Source of the DNA: JAACFF01 sp963807975
Lineage (GTDB): Bacteria > Chloroflexota > Anaerolineae > Promineifilales > Promineifilaceae
DNA length: 64,000 nt
NCBI GenBank assembly: GCA_963807975.1
Contig: CAWEDV010000005.1
Location: 310,001-374,000 of the forward strand
Direction of reading: 5' to 3'
Under the pieces are notes generated by a model, which made no database searches, had not been told where the DNA came from, and saw only the letters and a list, made by a program, of their open reading frames with translations. Positions 8,958 to 17,594 of the stretch are shown here, piece by piece. Position numbers and translations under genes: made by a program. How positions within the stretch are numbered: the stretch's first letter is position 1; each line of letters starts with the position of its first letter.

Positions 8958-9680
8958 TTATCCCTCGAATCTATACCCTACACCCCGAACAGTAACGATT
9001 CTCGTCGCGTTGCGAGAGTCCGGCTCTATCTTCTCCCTCAGCCAGCGCACGTGCACGTCAACCGTGCGGCTGTTGCCATCATAGGTCCACCCCCAAACCC
9101 TCTCCAAGATTAGCGATCGAGATAGTGCAAAACCCTTATTTCGTGCCAGAAAAACTAGAAGTTCAAACTCTTTTGGCTTTAGCCGGATCGGGCTGCCATC
9201 CAAGCTAACCTCGCGCCGGTTTTCGTCAATTGTCAAATTATCAAAAGTCAGATTCGATACACTTTTCAATTTCTGTGCTGACTCCCCGCTACTTTCAGCA
9301 TGCAAATCTTCACGGATTAACTCCACACGTCGTAAATGCGCCTTTACGCGCGCCAGCAGTTCGCGCATACTGAATGGTTTGGTGATATAGTCATCAGCGC
9401 CCATCTCTAATCCAACAATTTTGTCAATCTCATCCCCGCGAGCCGTAAGCATGAGCACGGGGACGCTCATTTCTTTGCGCAAAATCCGGCAAACCTCAAA
9501 ACCATCTATGATGGGCAGCATGACATCCAGGACGATGAGATCTGGCTTCTCTTTCCGCGCTAGATGTAGACCCGTGCGGCCATCTTCCGCGGTCAATACA
9601 TCGTATTCTTGCCGGGCCAAATTGTATTTGAGCATCTCTAGCAGAGTCTTGTCATCCTCTACCACCAGTATCTTGGTCAC
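8958..9680 (-). CDS. phoB: Phosphate-regulon response regulator PhoB/PhoP (OmpR family)
   Basis: The 240 residues comprise a receiver domain (1-120) with the acidic pair VVEDDK, phosphoacceptor Asp in LIVLDVMLP, Thr in MLTARGDE and Lys in DYITKPFSMREL. A winged-helix DNA-binding domain (about 145-238) follows, ending RTVDVHVRWLREKIEP / TVRGVGYRF. I place the start at GTG 9680, which has AGGAGAG 4 nt upstream and begins directly with TKILVVEDD. The frame stays open for 16 more codons to 9728, but that extension has no family match and weak initiation signals. It should bind the four-repeat Pho box before pstS. It is transcribed with phoR. Confidence 0.93.
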   Translation of the reverse strand: MTKILVVEDDKTLLEMLKYNLARQEYDVLTAEDGRTGLHLARKEKPDLIVLDVMLPIIDGFEVCRILRKEMSVPVLMLTARGDEIDKIVGLEMGADDYITKPFSMRELLARVKAHLRRVELIREDLHAESSGESAQKLKSVSNLTFDNLTIDENRREVSLDGSPIRLKPKEFELLVFLARNKGFALSRSLILERVWGWTYDGNSRTVDVHVRWLREKIEPDSRNATRIVTVRGVGYRFEG

Positions 9681-9811
9681 AATCTCTCCTTGATCCAAAT
9701 AGTTCCCTACCAACTTAGAGGATAGCATAGAAGATCCACAGCGAACACTCCCCGTAACAATAAACCTTATACAACTCTTCTATTACCATCAATCGTTATT
9801 GTTAACTATAC

Positions 9812-9840
9812 CTGACAGAACCCTCCTTTAGTGCTATAAT
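9812..9840 (+). promoter_or_regulatory. Sigma-70-type promoter for the acyl-CoA ligase gene
   Basis: CTGACA (9812-9817) and a perfect TATAAT (9835-9840) are separated by 17 bp. They give a start near 9847 and a 5' leader of about 55 nt ending in an AAAGGAG ribosome site. The rest of the phoB/ligase divergent gap shows a single TTAAC core (9801-9806) but no repeat array, so there is no Pho box here. Confidence 0.7.
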
Positions 9841-9900
9841 ATTTTGGATGCGAAGTTTCCGTTCTTTTAGCCGCCAGTTAGTCAATCAGAAAGGAGAATA

Positions 9901-11454
9901 ATGATGCTCAATTTAGCAGTATTACTAGAGGATAGCGCTCGAGAGGTACCAGGCAGAGATGCCATCATATTCAATGAGACAAAGCTGACCTATGCTCAAG
10001 TCAATGGTGCTGCAAATCAGATTGCCAATGGGCTTGCCAAACTTGGCATTGGCCTAGGAGATAAAGTGGCTTTGTCGTGTCCCAATTTGCCCTATTTCCC
10101 TCTCGTCTACTACGGCATCCTCAAGGCAGGAGCCACCGTTGTTCCCCTTAATGTGCTTCTAAAAGGACGAGAAATTGCCTACCATTTGGCAGACTCTGAT
10201 GCCAAAGTATTTTTCTGTTTCCAGGGCACACCAGAACTACCTATGGGTCAGTTTGGCTATGAAGGTTTTCAAGAAGCTGGTTCCTGTAATCACTTTTTCA
10301 TGATTACCGCCGACCCCACCGCTCCTTCACCCATAGAGGGCACAGAAACGCTTGGCATGCTCATGGGCACCCAATCCCCCGTTTTTGATACTGCCCTGAC
10401 CAAACCGGATGATACGGCCGTCATCCTTTATACCAGTGGCACCACAGGCCAACCCAAAGGCGCCGAACTATCACATTCCAACATGGTGATGAACGCCCTT
10501 TTATGCGACAACATGTATCCCGCAGCTGATCATGACGTGACCCTAATCACATTACCGCTCTTTCATTCATTTGGCCAGACCGTTCAAATGAATTCTGGTT
10601 TCTATAGGCGCATGACGTTGACCCTCCTCCCCCGTTTCGATCCGGGGGTAGCCTTTGCCATTATGGAACGGGACAATGTGACCATATTCGCCGGTGTCCC
10701 AACAATGTATTGGGCTCTGCTTAAATATCCCGGCGCCGAAGAATTCGACCTGGAGAAAATTGCCAACAATCTCAGGTTGGCGGCCTCTGGTGGTTCGGCA
10801 ATGCCCGTGGAGGTGATGAGAGAGTTTACCGAAAAATACGCGGTGAAGATTCTCGAAGGGTATGGCCTTTCTGAAACCAGTCCTGTCGCTAGTTTTAACC
10901 TATATGACCGCCCCGCAGTACCTGGTTCCGTAGGAATGCCCGTTTGGGGAGTTTCCATACGCATCGTTGATTCAACAGGAAATGAAGTACCTCAGGGCGA
11001 AATGGGAGAGATAGTCATCAAAGGGCATTGTGTAATGAAAGGCTACTACAAACGTCCCGATGCCACAGCACAGGCACTGCGCGGTGGATGGCTCTACACC
11101 GGGGACATCGGCAACTTTGATGAAGAAGGCCACTTGTATGTAACAGACCGCGTCAAGGACATGATCATTCGTGGTGGATTCAATGTCTACCCACGGGAGA
11201 TTGAGGAAGTGATGATGGCCCACCCTGACGTAAGTTTAGCAGCAGTAATTGGTGTCCCCGATGATAGTCATGGAGAAGAAATTAAAGCCTTCGTAATTCT
11301 AAATGCCGAGGCCGAAATTTCTACAGACGAAATAGTAGCCTGGTGCAAAGAAAACATGGCTGCCTACAAATATCCGCGCATGGTCGAAATCCGCGAAACC
11401 TTGCCCATGACCGCAACGGGAAAAATCCTGAAACGAGAACTGCGCCCCAGCTAG
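9901..11454 (+). CDS. AMP-forming acyl-CoA synthetase (fatty-acid--CoA ligase family)
   Basis: The enzyme activates a carboxylic acid, probably a fatty acid, as acyl-AMP and then acyl-CoA. The 517 residues show adenylate-forming motifs: the P-loop LYTSGTTGQPKGAELSHSN, A5 motif EGYGLSETSP, A7 GWLYTGDIG, A8 DRVKDMIIRGGFNVYPREIE and the C-terminal catalytic Lys in TATGKILKREL. Two ATGs stand in tandem; the second (9904) is better spaced from AAGGAG. The gene is monocistronic, with its own promoter and a terminator 43 bp past the stop. Substrate chain length cannot be read from the sequence. MenE in this window belongs to the same superfamily but sits in the men operon. Confidence 0.88.
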   Translation: MMLNLAVLLEDSAREVPGRDAIIFNETKLTYAQVNGAANQIANGLAKLGIGLGDKVALSCPNLPYFPLVYYGILKAGATVVPLNVLLKGREIAYHLADSDAKVFFCFQGTPELPMGQFGYEGFQEAGSCNHFFMITADPTAPSPIEGTETLGMLMGTQSPVFDTALTKPDDTAVILYTSGTTGQPKGAELSHSNMVMNALLCDNMYPAADHDVTLITLPLFHSFGQTVQMNSGFYRRMTLTLLPRFDPGVAFAIMERDNVTIFAGVPTMYWALLKYPGAEEFDLEKIANNLRLAASGGSAMPVEVMREFTEKYAVKILEGYGLSETSPVASFNLYDRPAVPGSVGMPVWGVSIRIVDSTGNEVPQGEMGEIVIKGHCVMKGYYKRPDATAQALRGGWLYTGDIGNFDEEGHLYVTDRVKDMIIRGGFNVYPREIEEVMMAHPDVSLAAVIGVPDDSHGEEIKAFVILNAEAEISTDEIVAWCKENMAAYKYPRMVEIRETLPMTATGKILKRELRPS

Positions 11455-11496
11455 ATAACAATTTTCAAGACCCGACTGGGTCAAAATATCAAGATC

Positions 11497-11535
11497 AAAA
11501 AGAGGACGCTCCTTTAAAGGAACGGCCTCTTTTTT
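11497..11535 (+). terminator. Rho-independent terminator between convergent genes
   Basis: AAAGAGG pairs with CCTCTTT around a self-complementary core (CTCCTTTAAAGGA), followed by a T run. A matching A run on the left lets it work in both directions, for the ligase gene (plus) and the alpha/beta hydrolase gene (minus), which converge here. Confidence 0.88.
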
Positions 11536-11549
11536 CAACAGCTAGCACC

Positions 11550-12509
11550 TTAGGTTGACAAAAAATATTGCTTAAAGAATTCGCTCGCCACTCGTGGGTT
11601 ATCCACCAGGTATTGATAGCCATCAAATCGATGAGTGGAGTTTACAAACAGCAGCTCCTGGGCATGTGGCGTCATGTCCGCCATATTTGACACATCCTCA
11701 CTGCTGCCCCAGGCATCACCAGTCCCCTGTATGAACAGCACCGGCGTGTCCCCCGCACCTGCCGCCGCAAACGCGGGTACAATACCTTCCATTCTCGGTC
11801 CGCCGAAAAATCGATAGATTAATTCTGCCATACTGCGCACAATCGATCCCATGAATCCCATGAAATCCGTCGCTAGGCGATACGAGAAGAGTGATGGAGT
11901 CATGGGCTGCACAGCCACCAGTGCGTGAATCAAATCAGTCTGAGGCAGAGCAAAAAGGCCAGCATTGGCACCAATAGAGAACCCAATCACTCCGATCTTG
12001 CCCTTATTGACGTTATCTCTGTTTTCCAAGTATGCCAGGGCCCCTAAAAGATCCTTGGCCTCGCCTTGGCCAAAAGTGACCGGTCGAGATGCCGCACTTT
12101 TCCCGTGGTTTCGTAAATCAAAAGTAAGCACGTGAAAACCATTGCCGTGCAGCGCTTGAATGAGACTCAACAAATCAACATTGGTGCTGCCGGTCACATT
12201 GGCAAACATATCCTCAGCTTGATAACCGAGCCTGTTCCACCGCCAGCCATGTACCAAAACGATCGTTTCACCATCAGATTCTTCACCTGCTGAGGCCGGT
12301 ATAAACCATCCCGATAATCGGACGCCATCCTGTGCTGGAAACTCCACTTCTTCATACTTCAAACCAACATCGGCTGGTGTCTCCCATATTTTCTGACGGA
12401 TTGGAGCGATCATCGTTCTCGCCAGGTAAGCGGCTGCCACAACCATGGCCCCCAACAAGAATCCAGCTATTCCAAAGAATAATCGTAATGCCCGTCGAAA
12501 TGTCACCAT
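11550..12509 (-). CDS. Membrane-anchored alpha/beta hydrolase
   Basis: The 319 residues start with a hydrophobic segment (about 7-30) that should anchor the protein in the membrane. The hydrolase fold shows the oxyanion region IVLVHGWRW, the nucleophile elbow GFSIGANAG (catalytic Ser), a late Asp candidate in FIQGTGDAWGSSE and the His in NSTHRFDGYQ. This resembles the YpfH/BAAT-like or CocE-like serine hydrolases; the substrate is unknown. An AGGAGAGAGG ribosome site precedes the ATG. It has its own promoter in the gap after the PIG-L gene. Confidence 0.8.
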   Translation of the reverse strand: MVTFRRALRLFFGIAGFLLGAMVVAAAYLARTMIAPIRQKIWETPADVGLKYEEVEFPAQDGVRLSGWFIPASAGEESDGETIVLVHGWRWNRLGYQAEDMFANVTGSTNVDLLSLIQALHGNGFHVLTFDLRNHGKSAASRPVTFGQGEAKDLLGALAYLENRDNVNKGKIGVIGFSIGANAGLFALPQTDLIHALVAVQPMTPSLFSYRLATDFMGFMGSIVRSMAELIYRFFGGPRMEGIVPAFAAAGAGDTPVLFIQGTGDAWGSSEDVSNMADMTPHAQELLFVNSTHRFDGYQYLVDNPRVASEFFKQYFLST

Positions 12510-12538
12510 GATCCTCTCTCCTTGCCCAGTTCACTAGC

Positions 12539-12568
12539 ATTATACCTTAGAGGGATGATTGTTTGCAG
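12539..12568 (-). promoter_or_regulatory. Promoter of the alpha/beta hydrolase gene
   Basis: On the minus strand CTGCAA (12568-12563) stands 18 bp before a perfect TATAAT (12544-12539), about 30 nt upstream of the hydrolase ATG at 12509. The -10 is strong and the -35 is moderate. Confidence 0.55.
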
Positions 12569-12653
12569 TTCGATTTTCAATGACTTGATTCCGCTCACCC
12601 TTTCCCAGCAATATCGATAAGTACCATGCTGAAGGGTCAATACCACAATGCCA

Positions 12654-13499
12654 CTATAAGCCATCAAACAGTTCGTTCTCTCGGAAGCCATCAGGAACCC
12701 GTGGATAGGCACGAATAAAGTACTCCGATGCCAGGAAGCGACGTTGTATCCCCTCTGGAAGCGCCCGCGAATTGCTCGTTCCCCCACCTTGGCTCTTATG
12801 TTTGGCGCTGGCCGATTTTTTAACATCCCAGTATTGCCTATAGCCGATCTTGGCATGTATTTTCTTTGGCGGGATACCCAGTTTGGTGAAGTCAATGTCT
12901 TTATTTCGGCCCGCCTTGGATGGATCGAGACCTCTAAGCCGCATTATCATAATGTATATCTTTACCATCCGATTTGAAAAGGCAGTGTAGTACAGACGAC
13001 CTGGCTGATAAACATCAGGACCAATCTCTGGGAACTGTCCCTCGTCTCCGGCAGCGTGAAACGCAGCGGTGGTAATCTCGCAGCAGTGAATATGATCAGG
13101 GTGAAAGTATCCACCAGTTTCATCATGCGTAATGACAACTTGAGGTTGGATTTCCCGTATCAATCCGACGACGCGTCCAATTGCCTCATTTTCATCCGAG
13201 TTGATAAAAGCCTCGGGATGCTTGTTAGCAGGATCTCCAATATAGCCCGAGTCACGATAACACATCATATGCAGCGTGCCACCGAGTATTTCCACAGCTT
13301 CCGTCAGCTCTTGCACGCGAACATTCACCAGATCAGCCAAGGTATGTTCAAATCCTGTGGCTACAGAACCGGCAACACCATCCGTCGCAATTGCCACATG
13401 AACTTCGACACCTTCAGCAGCATAGCGAGCAAGCGTTCCTCCCAATCCAAAAGATTCATCATCCGGATGGGCAAGTACCGCCAACAATCTCCGCGCCAT
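12654..13499 (-). CDS. PIG-L family N-acetylglucosaminyl deacetylase
   Basis: This is a LmbE/PIG-L zinc-dependent deacetylase. The N-terminal AHPDDE motif (residues 9-14) and the later HPDH in TGGYFHPDHIHCCE supply the metal ligands. Family members remove N-acetyl groups from GlcNAc-containing small molecules such as bacillithiol or mycothiol precursors and sugars. I choose ATG 13499 because GAGGG lies about 8 nt upstream; an in-frame GTG at 13514 would sit inside that ribosome site. The protein is about 281 residues. It lies 61 bp after acpS on the same strand, probably in the same transcript. The precise substrate is not determinable. Confidence 0.85.
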   Translation of the reverse strand: MARRLLAVLAHPDDESFGLGGTLARYAAEGVEVHVAIATDGVAGSVATGFEHTLADLVNVRVQELTEAVEILGGTLHMMCYRDSGYIGDPANKHPEAFINSDENEAIGRVVGLIREIQPQVVITHDETGGYFHPDHIHCCEITTAAFHAAGDEGQFPEIGPDVYQPGRLYYTAFSNRMVKIYIMIMRLRGLDPSKAGRNKDIDFTKLGIPPKKIHAKIGYRQYWDVKKSASAKHKSQGGGTSNSRALPEGIQRRFLASEYFIRAYPRVPDGFRENELFDGL

Positions 13500-13560
13500 C
13501 CCGTTTTCCCTCACAGAACAATCTCTTTTTCTTTCACAATTTTGATCTCAATCTTTGTCT

Positions 13561-13959
13561 TCATCTCAAAAAAACCTGGTCAGCTCTCACGTAGTCTCCA
13601 GTAGTTCCCACCACCATCCCAATAGCATGATCATCAGTATGGGACATACTAATAGACCACTGATTCAATCCTAGATCATCAGCCAAATCTGCAGCAGCGC
13701 TGTGCAAAACTAGCTCAGGCCGGCCTCGATGATTGTTCACGATCTCGATTTCTTTCCAACCCACATCACCGATCCCAGTACCAAGAGCCTTTCCGACAGC
13801 CTCTTTGACCGCAAATCGAGCTGCTAGTTTTTCTGCGCTTCCGGTGCAGTATGCTTGCTCCTGATGCGTAAAAATCCGATCAAGAAAACGCGCACCGTGA
13901 CGATCAAGACTGCGCTGGATGCGCACTATCTCGATCATATCGACACCAACAGCCAGCAT
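13561..13959 (-). CDS. acpS: Holo-[acyl-carrier-protein] synthase AcpS
   Basis: AcpS transfers 4'-phosphopantetheine from CoA to apo-ACP, which activates fatty-acid synthesis. The 132 residues are normal AcpS length. The metal-binding motif GVDMIEIVRIQ (Asp 7) and the second motif FAVKEAVGKALGTG (Glu of KEA) are both present, as is the SMSHTDDHAIGMVV segment. A GAGGTG ribosome site precedes the ATG. It sits between a small lipoprotein gene and the PIG-L deacetylase gene on the same strand. Confidence 0.94.
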   Translation of the reverse strand: MLAVGVDMIEIVRIQRSLDRHGARFLDRIFTHQEQAYCTGSAEKLAARFAVKEAVGKALGTGIGDVGWKEIEIVNNHRGRPELVLHSAAADLADDLGLNQWSISMSHTDDHAIGMVVGTTGDYVRADQVFLR

Positions 13960-14010
13960 AATTTACGCCACCTCACTGTTCATCATGAAACACTCGCAGC
14001 AGCGCTCAAT

Positions 14011-14613
14011 TCAGCGCGCCACCTTGAAGTCAGGGCCACTTTCGGCATGTAGATCAACGACAACCTCTTGCCCGCCAAACCCATCTACCAGGTCATGGGC
14101 CCGCACAGTTATAACATCAACATCCGGTGGAATGAGTATTCCACTTTGACTGCGCGTGAAAGGCTGTTCGCCAACATGTGGGTGCAGCAGAAGACGGGTA
14201 AAATGGCTATCTGGATCGGGTTTGACGACCGTTCCATCAGGCATTACCACGTCCCAGCCATCGGCATAATCTTCCCAACCCGTGTCCTCATGCTCAACAG
14301 TGACGGCGAACCTCCATAACCCATCATCCGCTAGATTTGCTTCAACAAAAAGTACGTCTGCGTTTCCTGTGCCGCTGATATTGGTTCCCACTTCTTCGGT
14401 AGGTTCTGAAGTTCCAGTTTCTATGATGGGCGCTTGTTTTTTCTCATCAATTTCCAAATCATCTGTTGATTCCATCACAATGGCTGCTTCTGAAGTGGGA
14501 TCTAACTGCAAACCCGAGTTACCATTGCATCCTACCAATATGAAAAATAGTAAAAGCAAGAAACTCGTGCTGCGCCGCCCGTGACGGTGGGTTGAAGTCT
14601 GGATAATTTGCAT
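14011..14613 (-). CDS. Hypothetical lipoprotein
   Basis: The 200 residues have a type II signal peptide (hydrophobic 16-28, lipobox ILVGC). A roughly 60-residue acidic linker follows. Residues 85-200 form a compact beta-rich domain with regularly spaced Trp, Asp and His residues (GWEDYADGWDVVMPDG; HTHVGEQPF-like segment). I do not recognise the family. The stop of the XdhC-like gene lies 6 bp upstream and acpS follows 51 bp downstream, so it is probably co-transcribed, but the neighbours do not suggest a joint function. Confidence 0.7.
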   Translation of the reverse strand: MQIIQTSTHRHGRRSTSFLLLLFFILVGCNGNSGLQLDPTSEAAIVMESTDDLEIDEKKQAPIIETGTSEPTEEVGTNISGTGNADVLFVEANLADDGLWRFAVTVEHEDTGWEDYADGWDVVMPDGTVVKPDPDSHFTRLLLHPHVGEQPFTRSQSGILIPPDVDVITVRAHDLVDGFGGQEVVVDLHAESGPDFKVAR

Positions 14614-14619
14614 GGTAGG

Positions 14620-15651
14620 TCAAGCGATTTTGATTGTGCCCCGGTATACGGCCACTATTTCAGCCATTATCGAAAGCGCGATTTCTTCAGGATCTTCTGC
14701 ACCGATATCCAATCCAATCGGCGCAAATATTCTGCCGATTTTCTGCTCAGTAAATCCCATTGTCTTCAAACGTTCTTTCCGTTTGGCATGTGTTTTGCGA
14801 CTGCCGAGAGCACCGATGTAAAAGACGTCACTGTCAAGCAAGATTCCTAAAGCTTGATCATCAATTTTCGGATCATGGGTAAGCAAGGCCACGGCCATAT
14901 TTGTCGAGGGCAAAGTATCTTGAAAGGCCTCTCTCGGCCACTTCTGGACAAGCTTATCAACATCAGGAAATCGATAATCACTGCCAAACGAGCGGCGTGG
15001 ATCGATGACCACCGTTCTTATGCCTAGATTTCTTGCCTCTCTGGTCAGCGCGATCGCAATGTGAACACCGCCTATCATCACCAGAACAGGTGCTGGTCGA
15101 AATACATCGACAAATACCTTGAGCCCCGATTCTAAAGTGACAAATTGTGAATTCTGCAGAGAGGGTAAAAGATTTTGCAGTTCACTCTCTATTCCAGGCT
15201 CAAGAAAACCAAAACCTTCGCCGTCCCCACCGAACGCTGCCCTAGAATGGCTGTGATCTGGAGAACCTTGAACTACGGTGGCAACAGCTCCAGACCAATC
15301 AGATAAAATAACCTTACGATAAAATTCATACCACGCTCGATCGAGGACTTCAACGAAAACGTCAATATTGCCACCACAGGCTATGCCAACGTCCCAGGCC
15401 GTTTCATCAGCGACGCCAAAGTGAAGCAGCCTAGGCTCTTTGCTTTCCAATATCTCGCCGCTTGCCTCGACAACGGCTCCCTCCACACAGCCACCGCTGA
15501 TCGAACCAACTATACGACCATCTGCACTGACTGCCATTTTCGCACCCACTCGCCTTGGCGCAGATCCCCACGTTGATACAACTGTGGCCAAGGCAACGGC
15601 CGTATCGCCCTCCGCGTACCAATGGTCAATTTCAGCTATGATATCCTTCAT
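14620..15651 (-). CDS. XdhC/CoxI family protein
   Basis: The N-terminal XdhC_CoxI domain has the conserved TWGSAPRRVGAKM and SGGCVEG motifs. A linker and a C-terminal Rossmann-type XdhC_C domain (VLVMIGGVHIAIAL; ALGSRKTHAKRKERL) follow. XdhC proteins bind molybdenum cofactor and sulfurate or insert it into xanthine-dehydrogenase-type enzymes. No molybdenum hydroxylase or cofactor gene is in this window, so its client is unknown. I chose ATG 15651 (GGAG 8 nt upstream) over the in-frame GTG at 15672. The 343-residue length fits the two-domain family form. It is the first gene of the group running to acpS and PIG-L. Confidence 0.88.
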   Translation of the reverse strand: MKDIIAEIDHWYAEGDTAVALATVVSTWGSAPRRVGAKMAVSADGRIVGSISGGCVEGAVVEASGEILESKEPRLLHFGVADETAWDVGIACGGNIDVFVEVLDRAWYEFYRKVILSDWSGAVATVVQGSPDHSHSRAAFGGDGEGFGFLEPGIESELQNLLPSLQNSQFVTLESGLKVFVDVFRPAPVLVMIGGVHIAIALTREARNLGIRTVVIDPRRSFGSDYRFPDVDKLVQKWPREAFQDTLPSTNMAVALLTHDPKIDDQALGILLDSDVFYIGALGSRKTHAKRKERLKTMGFTEQKIGRIFAPIGLDIGAEDPEEIALSIMAEIVAVYRGTIKIA

Positions 15652-15750
15652 CAGCGATCTCCAGCGTATCACTATAAATCAAATCAATAAATCGAGCCTC
15701 TCGTCATTGTACGACTAGATAATCATAGATACAACCGATCTGGTTCATCC

Positions 15751-15778
15751 TTGACATAATTCCGACATCACGTAGACT
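15751..15778 (+). promoter_or_regulatory. Promoter of the ABC-2 exporter genes
   Basis: A perfect TTGACA (15751-15756), a 16-bp spacer and TAGACT (15773-15778) lie just before ATG 15790. Only 11 nt separate the -10 from the ATG, so the transcript should have a leader of about 5 nt, too short for a ribosome site. Confidence 0.65.
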
Positions 15779-15789
15779 TGGCCTCAATC

Positions 15790-16785
15790 ATGGATTTTGC
15801 CATAACGACAAGTCAGATTAGTAAAGTATACTATCCATCGACAGGCTGGCGGACCCGAAGCGGCAATTCCATAAAGACGGCCGTCGACAACGTCACCCTC
15901 TCAATCCCTGAAGGCGAGCTGTTTGGACTGCTGGGTCCCAACGGAGCTGGAAAAACCACCTTAGTCAAAATGCTCTGTACACTTATATTGCCTAGTGCAG
16001 GAAGAGCAAAAGTTGCCGGTATTGATCTGGCCGATGAAAGAAAAATCCGAACCGTTACTGGTCTAGTAGTCTCAGATGAACGCAGCTTTTATTGGCGGTT
16101 GTCAGTCAAGCGCAATCTTGATTTTTTTGCCGCCATGCATGGCCTTCATGGCTCTCGTGCATCCACCCGCATAGAGTCAGTGCTCAAAGACGTCAACCTT
16201 TTCGATCGTGCACAGCAGCGCTTCAGCGACTTATCGAGCGGCATGCGCCAGCGACTTGCCATTGCCCGTGCCCTACTCCATGAACCACGCATATTATTTC
16301 TCGATGAACCAACCCGCAGCCTCGATCCTACAGCAACCCGCCAACTACATGATCTCATCCTGCGCTTAGTGGGCGAAAGGGAAATGACCGTATTCCTCAT
16401 CACCCATGATCTTGCAGAAGCAGAGAAGCTGTGCGACAGAGTTGCTCTCATGCATGAGTCCAAAATCCAGAAAATCGGGCAGCCAGCTGAACTACGCAGG
16501 CATCTAAATCCGCAAAGAACCTACACTATTACCATAAAATCAATTTCTGAAGCTCAACTTCACGGACTGCACAAATTATTATCAGGACTTACCTATTCAT
16601 CAGGCGAAGATAGCTCGCAGACGATAGAACTCCAGTTCCTAGCCAATGAGCAAGACAGAAAACTAACTAATATTATCGATTACCTCCGTCAAAATGCAGT
16701 GGAGATAGCAGCCATAGAAGGCACACCTCCTTCACTTGAAGAAGTCTTTGCCCACTACACGACCGGAACAATCGTTACTCCGTGA
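15790..16785 (+). CDS. ABC-2 type exporter ATP-binding protein
   Basis: This is the ATPase of a two-gene exporter. Walker A GPNGAGKTT, signature LSSGMRQRLAIARAL, Walker B ILFLDEPTRSLDP and H-loop LITHDLAEAEKLCDR are present. A C-terminal region of about 100 residues follows, as in DrrA/NatA-type ATPases. I choose ATG 15790; a TTG four codons earlier overlaps the -10 element. No Shine-Dalgarno sequence is seen, consistent with a nearly leaderless mRNA. The stop overlaps the permease ATG by one base (TGATG). The substrate is unknown; family members export drugs, lipids or polysaccharide precursors. Confidence 0.88.
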   Translation: MDFAITTSQISKVYYPSTGWRTRSGNSIKTAVDNVTLSIPEGELFGLLGPNGAGKTTLVKMLCTLILPSAGRAKVAGIDLADERKIRTVTGLVVSDERSFYWRLSVKRNLDFFAAMHGLHGSRASTRIESVLKDVNLFDRAQQRFSDLSSGMRQRLAIARALLHEPRILFLDEPTRSLDPTATRQLHDLILRLVGEREMTVFLITHDLAEAEKLCDRVALMHESKIQKIGQPAELRRHLNPQRTYTITIKSISEAQLHGLHKLLSGLTYSSGEDSSQTIELQFLANEQDRKLTNIIDYLRQNAVEIAAIEGTPPSLEEVFAHYTTGTIVTP

Positions 16786-17588
16786 TGAAAACCTTACGCG
16801 CCTTTCTTATCCGAGACTTTCACATCGAGACCAGCTACCGCTTGTCCTTCCTAGCCAGCTTCGGTGGCATTTTTTTTAACGTCTTGATTTTCTACTTCCT
16901 TTCAATTTTCATAAACGCAGCAACTGACGCTGATTTTGGAACTTTTGAGGGCGATTATTTCTCATTTGTGTTGATCGGCGTCGCCTTTGCCGGCTATTTT
17001 GGAGTAGGGCTAACGAGTTTTTCTCGTGCCCTTCGCTTAGCACAAACGACAGGCACCTTGGAAGCCATGATGATGACGCCAACATCTCTTCCCGCGATCA
17101 TCACTGGGTCCGCAGCCTGGAGCTACGTTTTCACCACGTTCCGAGTATTTGTCTATCTATTTTTAGGAATCGCTTTTTTTGGCGTCAGTTTCAAAGGGGC
17201 CAATTTTGCCGCCGCCGCTGCCGGATTGCTGCTGGCGATTATATCCTTCGCCAGTATCGGTATCATTTCTGCCAGCATCATCATGATCGTCAAACGCGGT
17301 GACGCTATCATTGGTCTTATCGCCAGTTTGGCCAATTTAGTCGGCGGTGTTTACTATCCGGTGGAAATCTTACCCCAAGCCCTACAAATCTTGGCCAAAT
17401 TACTGCCAATCACCTATGCCTTACGAGTGATGCGTCAGGCTCTACTCCTGGGGGCCAGTTGGCGCGATCTTGCTCCCGATATATTTGCGCTTCTAGTTTT
17501 CTGCCTGCTGTTGTTCCCGCTGTCTCTTTTTGTATTTCACTTTGCAGTGCAGCGTGCGCGGTTGGAAGGAACGCTGGCTCATTACTAA
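16785..17588 (+). CDS. ABC-2 type exporter permease
   Basis: The 267-residue membrane protein has six predicted helices and the ABC2_membrane-type signature region (GGVYYPVEILPQALQILAKLLPITYALRVMRQ, which straddles helix 5 and the following loop). It pairs with the preceding ATPase through a one-base stop/start overlap. The N-terminus (MKTLRAFLIRDFHIETSYR) is the usual short cytoplasmic head. It ends 6 bp before the convergent cyclotransferase-like gene. Confidence 0.86.
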   Translation: MKTLRAFLIRDFHIETSYRLSFLASFGGIFFNVLIFYFLSIFINAATDADFGTFEGDYFSFVLIGVAFAGYFGVGLTSFSRALRLAQTTGTLEAMMMTPTSLPAIITGSAAWSYVFTTFRVFVYLFLGIAFFGVSFKGANFAAAAAGLLLAIISFASIGIISASIIMIVKRGDAIIGLIASLANLVGGVYYPVEILPQALQILAKLLPITYALRVMRQALLLGASWRDLAPDIFALLVFCLLLFPLSLFVFHFAVQRARLEGTLAHY

Positions 17589-17594
17589 ATCAAT

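Noticed and set aside
9781..9830. Possible second Pho box in the phoB/acyl-CoA ligase gap (TTAAC core at 9801-9806)
   Set aside because: Only one core is present with no 11-bp repeat, unlike the four-repeat array at 7468-7508.
12503..12895. A 130-codon frame on the minus strand overlapping the PIG-L gene
   Set aside because: It overlaps the well-supported PIG-L gene in another frame and shows no domain; composition is that of a shadow frame.
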